DNA of 37,390 bases, taken from Bacteroidaceae bacterium (GTDB taxonomy: Bacteria > Bacteroidota > Bacteroidia > Bacteroidales > Bacteroidaceae). The notes beneath the pieces are model-generated. The model did no database searches and had not been told where the DNA came from. It saw only the letters and a list, made by a program, of their open reading frames with translations. This document shows, piece after piece, positions 24,914 through 32,826 of the stretch (position 1 is the first letter of the stretch; each line of letters begins with the position of its first letter). The position numbers and the translations under genes were made by a program. Location of the stretch: NCBI GenBank assembly GCA_900770665.1, contig CAAGKZ010000002.1:1-37390 (forward strand), written 5' to 3'.

Positions 24914-25000
24914 TTTGGCGATAAATTTTCTGTTATATGCTATTTTTAGAACAGGCCATCTTTCCCAGCGTATGCAAAGTGATATATGACCAGTATATAT

Positions 25001-25041
25001 ATAATGACCAATAGGCTGCCCGTCGGGCAGCCTATTGTCAT
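25001..25041 (-). terminator. Terminator after the S46 peptidase gene
   Basis: AATAGGCTGCCC (25010-25021) pairs perfectly with its complement (25025-25036) around a 3-base loop, and outer bases ATGAC/GTCAT extend the stem. It begins 18 bases past the S46 stop codon. The T-run is weak. Confidence 0.7.
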
Positions 25042-25058
25042 ATTATATGAATACCGTT

Positions 25059-27194
25059 TTACTTTACGATGTTCATCTCCTCGATGAGGCGTTTGCAACC
25101 GCCGAACTTGTCGATAACGAAGAGTACGTAGCGGATGTCGACGTTGATGCAACGCTGCAGGTTGTCGTCGAAGTTGATGTCGCCGCTGAGTGACTCCCAG
25201 TTGCCGTCGAAGGCAAGGCCAATGAGCTCACCGCGTGCGTTCAAAACACCGCTACCGCTGTTACCGCCGGTGATGTCGTTGGTTGTGAGGAAGGCAACGG
25301 GCATCTCGCCGTTTGGCAGTGCGTACTGGCCGAAGTCCTTGGCCTCGTAGAGCTCCTTCAAACGTGTAGGCACCACGAACTCGCTGCTTGTGGGGTCTTC
25401 CTTCTCCATCACACCCTTCAGGGTTGTATAGTAGTTGTAGGTGACACCGTCCTTGGGGTTGTAGGGCTTCACGTTACCGTATGTGAGGCGCATTGTGAAG
25501 TTTGCATCGGGATATACAGGGCCGTTTGTCATCTCCATCAAGCCCTTGAGGTATGTCTTGTGCAACGGGTTGATTACCTTTGCTATCTCGCCCTCCTTTG
25601 CAACCAATGCTCTGTATGTCCTGAATACGGCCGCGCGCAACTGCATTGCAGGGTCCTTCTCGAACTTCTTTGCTGTTGGCTTCTTCATGAAGTTGTCGAA
25701 GTTCTTCTTGTTTGCGAGGATTGAGTTGTTGTATACATCGTCAATGTACTTATCGAGGTTGCCCTTGTATTTCGCATACATCTCGTTGAGGTAAGCGTCG
25801 CGCTCCTCGGGCTGTGTGAGGCTGAAGTAGAGTGGTAGAACCTCCTTGGCAATGCGACGGTCGATGCTGTGGTCGTAGTCGCGGTTGTGGAGCCAGTTGT
25901 AGAAGGAGTTCATCTGGTCCTGTGTAAGTTTGGGGTTGGTGAACATGTCTGCCTCCTCGTAAAGGTTGCGCTGTATGAACTCAACACAGCTGATGAGCTC
26001 TGTTGCAAGTGTGGTGAGGTATGTTGTGCGGTTTGCCTCCTCAACGCAAGCGTTGATTTTCTCGACAACGTCCACGTACTCGCTCTTTCCGTTCTGCTGT
26101 GCCCAAGCCTTGAATGCAGCCTCCTCGGCAAGCTTTGTCTCTACAACCTTGTTGTCCACAATGGCCTTGTTCATGCCAATTGAGTTCTTCCAATAGTTGC
26201 TTATGGTTGCCTGCTTGTTGGCATAGCGGATGGCGATGTCCTGGCTCTTTGCCATCTCCTCGCGGATGATGTTCAATGTAACGTCGCGCATTGCAATGCG
26301 TGGCTCGTTCTCGTGGAACATTCTCTGCTTTACCTCGTCGCCTGTGAGGTAACGTGATGTGCTGCCGGGGAAGCCCATAATCATTGCATAGTCGTTCTGC
26401 TCAAAGCCTGCAAGTGAGATGCTAAGGTGCTTTGGTGTGCTCAAGGGTACATTGTCCTTGCTGTATGCGGCAGGGTTACCATCCTTGTCGCCGTAGATGC
26501 GGAATACCGAGAAGTCACCTGTGTGGCGTGGCCACATCCAGTTGTCGGTCTCGCCGCCGAACTTGCCTATTGAGTTTGGAGGTGTACCTACAAGACGAAC
26601 GTCGGTGTACTTCATGTAGTATACGAGGTAGAACTTGTTGCCCTCGAAGTATGGGAGCAACTGTGGGTACATGTGCTCCTTGCCCTCGATGTTGTCGGCC
26701 TCGAACAGCTCTTTTGCAATCACGGCAAGAGCGTTGCGCTGGAACGAAGCCTCCTCTGTAAGGCGGCCATCGGCAACGCGGGCGTTAATCTCGTCGGTAA
26801 CATCCTTAATCTCCTTTACGAAAGTGAATGCAATGCCTTCGCATGGCAACTCCTCTTCGTAACTGTTGCTCCAAAAACCGTTGTGCAAGTAGTCGTGCTC
26901 AACGGTACTCAACTGCTGAATGAACTTGAAACCGCAGTGGTGGTTTGTCAGCACAAGGCCGTTTGGAGAAACAACCTCACCTGTACAGCCGCCACCGAAG
27001 ATACCAATGGCATCCTTCAACGATGGAGTCTCGGGTGAATAGATTTCGTCAACAGATATCTGCAATCCCGCCTCGACCATCTTGTCCTTGAGGTTCTGCT
27101 GGCGCATCAGCTGGAGCAACCACATACCCTCGTCGGCCATGGCCTGGGGAGCGATGAGCACTGCCAACAGCAGTACTGAAAAGAATTTTTTCAT
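25059..27194 (-). CDS. S46-family dipeptidyl-peptidase, DPP7-like (711 aa)
   Basis: A signal peptide (VLLLAVLIAPQAMA, cleavage after residue 20) points to the periplasm. The chymotrypsin-fold catalytic residues are visible: His in LTNHHCGF (about 85), Asp in DNWMWPRHTGDFSVFR, and Ser in NDITGGNSGSG. S46 enzymes remove dipeptides from peptide N-termini, feeding amino-acid-fermenting Bacteroidales. The segment after the serine reads LAFDGNWE; by my alignment the Gly falls at the position that is Gly673 in DPP7 and Arg673 in DPP11, which would favour hydrophobic rather than acidic P1 residues. Length matches the family (about 700-720). It starts 24 bases after plsC and may be co-transcribed with it. 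Confidence 0.95.
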   Translation of the reverse strand: MKKFFSVLLLAVLIAPQAMADEGMWLLQLMRQQNLKDKMVEAGLQISVDEIYSPETPSLKDAIGIFGGGCTGEVVSPNGLVLTNHHCGFKFIQQLSTVEHDYLHNGFWSNSYEEELPCEGIAFTFVKEIKDVTDEINARVADGRLTEEASFQRNALAVIAKELFEADNIEGKEHMYPQLLPYFEGNKFYLVYYMKYTDVRLVGTPPNSIGKFGGETDNWMWPRHTGDFSVFRIYGDKDGNPAAYSKDNVPLSTPKHLSISLAGFEQNDYAMIMGFPGSTSRYLTGDEVKQRMFHENEPRIAMRDVTLNIIREEMAKSQDIAIRYANKQATISNYWKNSIGMNKAIVDNKVVETKLAEEAAFKAWAQQNGKSEYVDVVEKINACVEEANRTTYLTTLATELISCVEFIQRNLYEEADMFTNPKLTQDQMNSFYNWLHNRDYDHSIDRRIAKEVLPLYFSLTQPEERDAYLNEMYAKYKGNLDKYIDDVYNNSILANKKNFDNFMKKPTAKKFEKDPAMQLRAAVFRTYRALVAKEGEIAKVINPLHKTYLKGLMEMTNGPVYPDANFTMRLTYGNVKPYNPKDGVTYNYYTTLKGVMEKEDPTSSEFVVPTRLKELYEAKDFGQYALPNGEMPVAFLTTNDITGGNSGSGVLNARGELIGLAFDGNWESLSGDINFDDNLQRCINVDIRYVLFVIDKFGGCKRLIEEMNIVK

Positions 27195-27218
27195 AGTGTT
27201 ATTGGTTTTGTTTAAAAG

Positions 27219-27956
27219 TTATTTGTTCTTGTAAAGTGTATTTGCAATTACAGTCTCGGCCTCTTTCATCATGCGCTCCACGTTTTCGCTGTCACGGCCG
27301 TTGCACTCAATGGGTGCGTGGAATGTCAATGTCACAGGCGACCAGTGCAGGCATTTGCAACCCTTTGGCAGAATGTCGTATGAACCGTCAATGGTGATAG
27401 GGAGGATAGGCTTCTGTGTCATGTTGGCAATGACAAAGGCTCCTTTCTTGAAGTGTCCCATCTTGCCTCGGCGGCAACGTGTACCCTCGGGGAATATACC
27501 CATTGAAGCACCGCTTTTAAGTATGTTGATGGAGTTGCGCAGCAGGTCTTTCTGCGGTGTTTCGCGGTTTACGAAGATATGCCCGGTATCATGGCATGCT
27601 TTACCAACCAAGGGTACCTTGCGAAGAGTATCCTTCATAATCCACTTGAACCGCTTGCAGATGTAACCATAGAGCAAGAACACATCAAACATGCCTTGGT
27701 GGTTGGCAACAAACACATAGTTCTGGTCTTTCTTAACATATTTGTCGCGGTCTACAACCTTTACGGGGATGAGGAATATCCAGCAGGTGAGCCTGCACCA
27801 TACGACGGCCGGTGTGTGGTCGGCATTCTTTATCTTGAAATAGTGTCCGAATATTTCAATGATAATGGCAGTGATTGCAACAACGATAAGTGCTGCCCAC
27901 CAGGCGAAAAGCACCTGATACAGAATGTAAAGCGGGTGTAGAATTTTTCTTAACAT
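27219..27956 (-). CDS. plsC: 1-acyl-sn-glycerol-3-phosphate acyltransferase, PlsC family (245 aa)
   Basis: This inner-membrane enzyme makes phosphatidic acid by acylating lysophosphatidic acid. The NHQGMFD block (85-91, the H-x4-D catalytic motif) and the FPEGTRCRRGKMGHFKKGAF block are both present. One or two N-terminal membrane segments are visible (about 8-38 and 53-65). Length is normal. It is followed 24 bases later by the S46 peptidase gene. A weak -7-like TATATTTA lies about 30 bases upstream. Specificity within the PlsC family cannot be told from sequence; other lyso-lipid acyltransferases share these motifs. Confidence 0.93.
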   Translation of the reverse strand: MLRKILHPLYILYQVLFAWWAALIVVAITAIIIEIFGHYFKIKNADHTPAVVWCRLTCWIFLIPVKVVDRDKYVKKDQNYVFVANHQGMFDVFLLYGYICKRFKWIMKDTLRKVPLVGKACHDTGHIFVNRETPQKDLLRNSINILKSGASMGIFPEGTRCRRGKMGHFKKGAFVIANMTQKPILPITIDGSYDILPKGCKCLHWSPVTLTFHAPIECNGRDSENVERMMKEAETVIANTLYKNK

Positions 27957-28089
27957 AAATGTAAGTGTTAGAATTATGTTGTAAATATAGTGCTTTTTTG
28001 TGGAATTATTTTAAAAACAGAACATTAATGGCGCAAAGGTTACGTATAATCTATTTTTTGAGGTGTTTTGTTGCACGGGGAGGAGTGTG

Positions 28090-28893
28090 TCAACCGATGT
28101 TCTTTGCCAGGAATCTTGCCAATTCGGCGGTAGTCGTCCCGCGGCGCTTTGCATAATCCTCCAGCTGCTCCCCGTCAATCTTACCAACGGCAAAGTATTG
28201 TGCGGCTGGGTGGGCAATCATTACTCCGCACACGCTTCCATGCGGTGTCATTGCACCGTTGGGGGTCAACTCAATTCCCGCATCGCGCAATTGCAACAGC
28301 TTGTCTATTGTGAAGATTATGCTCTGGTCGGGCAGTGAGGGGTATCCCACGGCAGGTCGTATGCCCTGGTTCCTTTCGGCAAGCAGCTCCTCAAGCGTCA
28401 GTTCTTCATCGGGTGAATACCCCCACAGTGTGTTGTCTGTGCGAACCTGTTTGTGGAGCAGGGTGGCAGTAGCCTCGGCAAGGCGGTCGGCAAGTGTCTG
28501 TGCAAGCAAGTTCTTGTATTCGTCACCTGAATACTCTTTGCCGAACTCGCTCGCAACGCTTGTGGCAAACAGTCCGACCATGTCGCCGTGGGGTGATACA
28601 AAGTCGCTTAAGCAAAGATTGTATTTGTCCTCTGTGCAGTGTTGCTGGCGCAGCAAGGGCAACGTTGTTTCTTCTATTATTATGTTGTCTCCGTCGCCCT
28701 TTGCGGTGCACAACACAAAGATGGCTGTTGTCCTGTATCTGCCGTCAAGCTTGTCAAGCATCGCCTTGGCCTCGGCTATAATCTCCATGGCCTGCGTGCT
28801 CTCCTTTGCAATGCCCCAAGCGTGCAAAAAGTAGCTCCAGTCAATGAATGGAGCTACTTCCTCTATACCGTATGTGAAAACATATCTTTTCAT
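28090..28893 (-). CDS. Stand-alone vitamin B12-dependent methionine synthase activation domain protein (267 aa)
   Basis: The protein corresponds to the C-terminal reactivation domain of MetH, which binds S-adenosylmethionine and remethylates oxidised cobalamin. Hallmarks are GIRPAVGYPSLPDQS (178-191) and TPHGSVCGVMIAHPAAQYFAVGKI (216-239). The catalytic modules for homocysteine, folate and cobalamin are absent, so it must act in trans on a split MetH encoded elsewhere, or has a related role. Split MetH arrangements occur in Bacteroidetes. Its ATG overlaps the dihydroorotase stop by four bases (ATGA), showing translational coupling. Confidence 0.92.
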   Translation of the reverse strand: MKRYVFTYGIEEVAPFIDWSYFLHAWGIAKESTQAMEIIAEAKAMLDKLDGRYRTTAIFVLCTAKGDGDNIIIEETTLPLLRQQHCTEDKYNLCLSDFVSPHGDMVGLFATSVASEFGKEYSGDEYKNLLAQTLADRLAEATATLLHKQVRTDNTLWGYSPDEELTLEELLAERNQGIRPAVGYPSLPDQSIIFTIDKLLQLRDAGIELTPNGAMTPHGSVCGVMIAHPAAQYFAVGKIDGEQLEDYAKRRGTTTAELARFLAKNIG

Positions 28894-30236
28894 CGGTTGA
28901 ACTTGAGTGCCTTGCCGCGCACCTCCTCGTTAATCCTGCCGTTCCTGTACACGCACTCGCCATTCACCCAGGTCTGCTCTACAGCCCAGTTGAAGGTTGT
29001 GCCCTCAAAGGGGCTCCAGCCGCATTTGCTTATGATGTCGGCTGCGCTAATGGTGTGCGGCTTGTTGGGGCTCAACAGCACGAAGTCGGCATTGAACCCC
29101 TTTTCAATGTAACCGCGCTTGCTTACGTTGAAAATCCTTGCCGGCGCGTGGCACATCTTCTCCACGAGTGTCTCAATGCTCATCTCCTTTTTCTCTACAA
29201 GGTCGAGCATTGCAAGCAACGAGAACTGTATGCTGGGCATGCCCGATGCCGCCTTCAGTGCGCCGCCTTTCTTCTCCTCGGGCAGGTGTGGCGCGTGGTC
29301 GGTACCAATAAGGTCTACCTTGCCATCGTTCACGGCGCGGCGCAGTGCCGCGCGGTCATCGGCGCTCTTTATCGCAGGGTTGCACTTTATGCGTGTACCA
29401 AGTGTGGCGTAATCCTCGTCGCAGAATGTTAGGTGCGCAGGAGTCACCTCGGCTGTAATTCTCTTTTCATCGGTCTTCCCGGCAGTCAACAGCTCAAGTT
29501 CTTTGGCAGTGCTAATGTGCATCACATGCAGGCGTGTGCCGAATCTCTTTGCAAGTTCCACGGCGCTTGCCGTGCTTTGGTAGCATGCCTCCTCGCTGCG
29601 TATTGCCGGATGGAACTTTACATCGGGGTCATCGCCCTCGCGCTCCTTTATTGCAGCGCTGTTGGCAGCAATTATTGCGCTCTCCTCGCAGTGCACGGCA
29701 ATGGGTAAGTCAAGCCTGTTAGCCTCCTCAAATATTTTCTCAAGCTCGTTTCTCTTGTCGACAAGCATGTTGCCTGTGCTTGAGCCCATAAATAGCTTTA
29801 TGCCGCATACACTCTTCGGGTTGAGCTTTGCAAAGTCGCCCACATTGCTGTTTGTGGCGCCAAAGAAGAACGAGTAGTTGATGACGCTGTCGTTTGCCGC
29901 TATCTTGAATTTCTCTTTCAGCGCCCCGATGGTTGTTGTTTGTGGCGATGTATTGGGCATCTCCATGAACGATGTAACGCCGCCGGCAGCCGCCGCGCGG
30001 CTCTCGGTGGCAATGGTAGCTTTGTGGGTGAGTCCCGGCTCTCGGAAGTGTACGTGGTCGTCAATCACACCCGGGATGAGGTAAAGCCCCGTGGCCTCTA
30101 TAATCTCATCACACTCGGCGCGTGGCAGTTCGTCGCCGCGCAGAATTTCTACTATCTTGCCGTTGTTCACTACTATGGAGCCTTGGAACTGCTCGCCGTT
30201 GTTCACTATTGTTGGGTTGCTGATAAGTGTGCGCAT
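28890..30236 (-). CDS. pyrC: Dihydroorotase (448 aa)
   Basis: This zinc enzyme closes carbamoyl-aspartate to dihydroorotate in pyrimidine synthesis. Metal ligands are visible in DDHVHFREPG (His61, His63), the probable carboxylated lysine in CGIKLFMGSSTGNM (Lys147), and TDHAPH near residue 310. The start at 30236 gives a normal class-I-type length. Four-base overlap with the downstream MetH-activation gene indicates an operon. A palindromic intergenic repeat (30252-30330) sits directly upstream, possibly in the leader, since the nearest -7-like sequence (TATCTTCG, minus strand, 30350-30357) lies beyond it. Confidence 0.95.
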   Translation of the reverse strand: MRTLISNPTIVNNGEQFQGSIVVNNGKIVEILRGDELPRAECDEIIEATGLYLIPGVIDDHVHFREPGLTHKATIATESRAAAAGGVTSFMEMPNTSPQTTTIGALKEKFKIAANDSVINYSFFFGATNSNVGDFAKLNPKSVCGIKLFMGSSTGNMLVDKRNELEKIFEEANRLDLPIAVHCEESAIIAANSAAIKEREGDDPDVKFHPAIRSEEACYQSTASAVELAKRFGTRLHVMHISTAKELELLTAGKTDEKRITAEVTPAHLTFCDEDYATLGTRIKCNPAIKSADDRAALRRAVNDGKVDLIGTDHAPHLPEEKKGGALKAASGMPSIQFSLLAMLDLVEKKEMSIETLVEKMCHAPARIFNVSKRGYIEKGFNADFVLLSPNKPHTISAADIISKCGWSPFEGTTFNWAVEQTWVNGECVYRNGRINEEVRGKALKFNR

Positions 30237-30251
30237 AATATTAAAGGTGTT

Positions 30252-30330
30252 GTTTTGTCATTTCGAACGTATGTGAGAAATCTCATTTCAGGTACGTAGT
30301 GATATTCCGTTTTGCTCTGTATGACAAAAC
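30252..30330. repeat. Palindromic intergenic repeat element, copy 2 (upstream of dihydroorotase)
   Basis: Ends GTTTTGTCAT (30252-30261) and ATGACAAAAC (30321-30330) are exact inverted repeats. The first 30 bases from 30256 match copy 1 (from 11959) at 28 positions, and both share TTGCTCTGT and ATGACAAAAC at the right end. Confidence 0.8.
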
Positions 30331-30410
30331 TGTTTGTAGCTTCTTTTTGCGAAGATAGTGAAAAGGAGTGATTATATTTTAGGTGAATGTAATTTTTTTT
30401 GTTGCCCGAA

Positions 30411-30441
30411 TTGTATAATTTGATTTTAACCGATATATTTG
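30411..30441 (+). promoter_or_regulatory. Bacteroidetes-type promoter upstream of the structured region
   Basis: TTG (30411-30413), 20 bases, then TATATTTG (30434-30441), an exact TAnnTTTG match. It would start a transcript near 30448 running through the structured region toward the lipoprotein gene. Confidence 0.6.
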
Positions 30442-30606
30442 CATCAAACTTTGTGGCACCTGTCGCCGATGGGTGAGCAGAGAATTTTTATTTTTTTGAA
30501 AGCGTTTATTGGCGCTTTGTTCTTGACGCATAGAAATCTGGTAAATTTCAAACAACTGTCAAAGACAAGGCAACGATAGATGTCTATGGTGTGTATTTAT
30601 ACACTT

Positions 30607-30753
30607 GGTGACAATTTGGTGGTTCCCAACATTGTCGCCCATTGTGTGTTGTACATAATAGCGTAGGCTCTGCGTTGCTCGTTCCGACAGTTGATGGGCA
30701 TACCAGAGCCTCTATGCGTGGAACGGGTGACAGTACAGTTCCTACGCTTTTTT
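30607..30753 (+). ncRNA. Candidate structured RNA or leader ending in a terminator-like stem
   Basis: Hairpin 30607-30639 has 9 bp (GGTGACAAT with ATTGTCGCC) plus 4 more after a bulge. AGCGTAGG (30660-30667) pairs with CCTACGCT (30741-30748) and is followed by a T-run to 30753, like an intrinsic terminator. Inside it GTTGCTCGTTCC (30674-30685) can pair over 12 bp with GGAACGGGTGAC (30720-30731), including G-U pairs, while GGCTCTG (30666-30672) can pair with CAGAGCC (30704-30710), giving crossing or mutually exclusive helices. It matches no RNA class I recognise. It could be a small RNA or an attenuator for the lipoprotein gene. Confidence 0.4.
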
Positions 30754-30799
30754 GTTTATTGGTGGCTCTTCCGGGGACTGGGGTACTACTGTTATTGTT

Positions 30800-31159
30800 A
30801 TGAAAAGAAAGTTCTTCTTGTTGCCGTTCGTTGCATTGGTGTTGGGCTTGGTTTCTTGTAATGAACCTGAATTTAATTCTTTGGTCGGTTGTTGGAGTTC
30901 TAAAAGGTTTACGCCTGATATGTGGACGGTTTATCATTTGAAGGCTGATGAAACCGGTATTGTTGAATATAATACGCCGGACACGTGTCTGACCAAAGAA
31001 GAATTTACTTGGAGAACTATGGACGAAAAACTCTTTTTGATATATGAGGGTGGAGCCACCGACAGTTTCTTTTATAGTTTTGATAACAGTCGCCTGCATC
31101 TATATGATTCCGAAAACAGACATTATGGTTCTTACCATAAAAAAAGAGATTGCCATTAA
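30800..31159 (+). CDS. Small lipoprotein, lipocalin-like hypothetical (119 aa)
   Basis: The start is at MKRKFFLLPF (30800), which gives a clear lipoprotein signal ending in LGLVSC with Cys20; the ATG at 30752 would place 16 odd residues ahead of it. The mature part (SLVGCWSSKRF, WTVYHLKADETGIVEY, FTWRTMDEKLFLIYE) has the look of a small lipocalin-like beta-barrel found in many Bacteroidetes lipoproteins. Its last seven codons and stop (cat...taa, 31136-31159) lie inside a duplicated copy of the HIT gene's 3' end, so the tail HKKRDCH may be a by-product of that rearrangement. The function is unknown. Confidence 0.72.
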   Translation: MKRKFFLLPFVALVLGLVSCNEPEFNSLVGCWSSKRFTPDMWTVYHLKADETGIVEYNTPDTCLTKEEFTWRTMDEKLFLIYEGGATDSFFYSFDNSRLHLYDSENRHYGSYHKKRDCH

Positions 31160-31167
31160 GCAATCTC
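31139..31167 (-). terminator. Duplicated HIT-type terminator after the ATPase gene
   Basis: Minus strand: stem GAGATTGC/GCAATCTC with a 6-base loop and a run of seven T. It is the copy of the HIT terminator and now lies downstream of the ATPase gene and over the lipoprotein stop codon. Confidence 0.8.
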
Positions 31168-31289
31168 CTTATTAATTTTCTCGGCAATCTCCTTGAACTC
31201 CTCGGGGGGGAGCTTCAGTTTGGGATTTGTGAAGAGCATGTCCCTCTCGCTTTGCATCGGCACAAGGTGTATGTGCGCATGGGGAACTT
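31156..31289 (-). pseudogene. 3' fragment of a HIT-family gene
   Basis: The minus-strand frame reads KVPHAHIHLVPMQSERDML and continues to the same IAEKINKEIA stop as the intact HIT protein. It keeps the HAHIH triad but lacks the first 88 or so residues. It arises from the 154-bp duplication and should be non-functional. Confidence 0.88.
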
Positions 31290-31313
31290 TGCGCCACGGG
31301 ACGCTGCCTAATT

Positions 31314-32579
31314 TTATGGTTTCAAAAGGTTAATTGGGGCAACAAACACGCCATCTTCTCTTTTGTATGCACCACCGGTTGCTGTCAATACCAACAAGAA
31401 AGACGGGCTTTTTTCATCACTCTTTTCTTCAATCTTTGATTTTAGTAATTTGAGTGAGTTAGCTCCGGCCTCTATTAGGTCATCGCCACCAAGTTTAATC
31501 TCAACAGCACCCCATCGGCCGTCTTCAAGATGTATTACAGCATCACATTCCAGGCCTGCATTATCTCTATAATGCAGCACTTCACCGCCAAAGTTTCCTG
31601 CATATATCCTTAAATCCCTGACAGCCATATCCTCAAAGAACAGTCCAAAAGTTTCAAGGTCACGCATCAAATCCTCCGGCATAACGCCAAGCGCTCTGCA
31701 GGCTATAGAGGTGTCGATAAAGTGTCTGGTTGGAGTTGAGCGTATTGAGGTCTTGGAACGGATGTTAGGGTTCCACGCTGGCATATCTTCAAGTATGTAT
31801 AAATCTTGTAAAGCCTCTTTGTAGTCATCAAAAGTTTTCTCATCCATCTTGCGTTCATTACTTTGTCTCACATCAGCTATAATGGTTGATATTGCAGCCT
31901 CAGTAGAAATGTGGCGAGCATAACTTCTTACAATCATCTTCAGCACTTCTGGTTTCTTGTTCCTGAAACGCTCGTTCTCGCAGTCCTCAAAAACAAAAAG
32001 GCCGTTCCAATAGTTCTTTGTAATCTCGATGGAAATCTCTTTTGGTGCGAGCACAGAAATTGGCCATCCTCCACGACATATCAAGTATGCGACATCACTC
32101 AATGTAAAATCGCTATTCAAGTCCCAAGGGAATTTATTACCTCCATTAAATAAATCCATCAGAGAAACGGTACCTTTTGATTCTTTGGATTCCCATAGGC
32201 TCATAGGACGCATCTTGATAGGAGTAATTCTGCCTGCTCCACTGTGATGCACTTCTGTCTTATCTGCGGGTGTGGAACTGCCTGTCAAGATGTATTTCCC
32301 AAATTCGTAATTAAAGTCAAGTTCATCTTTTACTTGATTCCATATATCCGGTGCTTTCTGCCATTCATCAATCAATCTCGGTTTTTCACCTTGCAGTACA
32401 GCCTTGGGGTTCATTCTTGCCATAGCGATACTTTGCTTCGTATTCAACTTGACAAAACTTTTTTGGAAGAGCATACAAGTTGTCGTTTTGCCGCAGAATT
32501 TTGGTCCTGCAACAACAACCGCACCCGATGTTCTCAATTTAAGTTCAATCTCTTTCTCGACTAATCTGTTATGGTACAT
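31314..32579 (-). CDS. AAA ATPase with C-terminal DUF4143 domain (421 aa)
   Basis: The N-terminal ATPase has Walker A GPKFCGKT (25-32), Walker B RLIDEWQ (Asp71) and the sensor-like YILTGSS (97-102). The C-terminal DUF4143 part has a PD-(D/E)xK-like nuclease signature: YRDNAGLECDAVI (Asp346) and WGAVEIKLGG (Glu360, Lys362). This large family is scattered in bacteria and archaea in variable copy number and often looks mobile; its role is unknown. The gene is flanked by a 154-bp direct repeat and is AT-richer than the HIT and greA genes next to it, in keeping with recent acquisition. Its downstream terminator is borrowed from the duplicated HIT fragment. Confidence 0.93.
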   Translation of the reverse strand: MYHNRLVEKEIELKLRTSGAVVVAGPKFCGKTTTCMLFQKSFVKLNTKQSIAMARMNPKAVLQGEKPRLIDEWQKAPDIWNQVKDELDFNYEFGKYILTGSSTPADKTEVHHSGAGRITPIKMRPMSLWESKESKGTVSLMDLFNGGNKFPWDLNSDFTLSDVAYLICRGGWPISVLAPKEISIEITKNYWNGLFVFEDCENERFRNKKPEVLKMIVRSYARHISTEAAISTIIADVRQSNERKMDEKTFDDYKEALQDLYILEDMPAWNPNIRSKTSIRSTPTRHFIDTSIACRALGVMPEDLMRDLETFGLFFEDMAVRDLRIYAGNFGGEVLHYRDNAGLECDAVIHLEDGRWGAVEIKLGGDDLIEAGANSLKLLKSKIEEKSDEKSPSFLLVLTATGGAYKREDGVFVAPINLLKP

Positions 32580-32650
32580 AACTATATTGATTTGGCATTA
32601 TGCTAGCAAAGATATATAAACAAATGATAAAAGACAAGAATTACTGTAAA

Positions 32651-32703
32651 TTTCAATATAAAATTCCTATGATTTTCAATATAAAATTCCTATAATTTTC
32701 AAT
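32651..32703. repeat. 2.3 copies of a 23-bp tandem repeat
   Basis: Units starting TTTCAATATAAAATTCCTAT at 32651 and 32674, and a partial unit at 32697. They lie upstream of the ATPase gene, in the 32580-32826 gap, which holds no gene. Confidence 0.85.
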
Positions 32704-32826
32704 TTGGTGGTTCCGGAATTTTTTAAAAAGTACCCGTAATTCTTTGAAGTTTGATAAAAATGAAACTCACGAATATATGGATACCGCTCGTTGTTCAACT
32801 CCAGGAACAGGTGTAAAGTATTGTGT

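Larger units (their letters stand above)
30331..30799. other. Long intergenic region with a promoter and RNA-like structure, no gene
   Basis: Between dihydroorotase and the small lipoprotein. It contains a plus-strand promoter (30411-30441), a T-rich hairpin zone (AAAGCG/CGCTTT, about 30499-30518), the palindrome GTGTAT/ATACAC (30591-30604), and the structured segment described separately. Open frames here have atypical proteins and overlap the structured segment. Confidence 0.55.
31136..31289. repeat. 154-bp direct repeat, copy A (HIT gene 3' end)
   Basis: Matches 32827-32980 at all but about 5 of 154 positions (offset 1691). Together the copies flank the DUF4143 ATPase gene. Confidence 0.92.

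Noticed and set aside
30584..31099. 171-codon minus-strand frame
   Set aside because: It runs antisense through the lipoprotein gene and the structured segment, and its protein is rich in unusual residue strings with no domain; the lipoprotein on the plus strand has a clear signal and lipobox.
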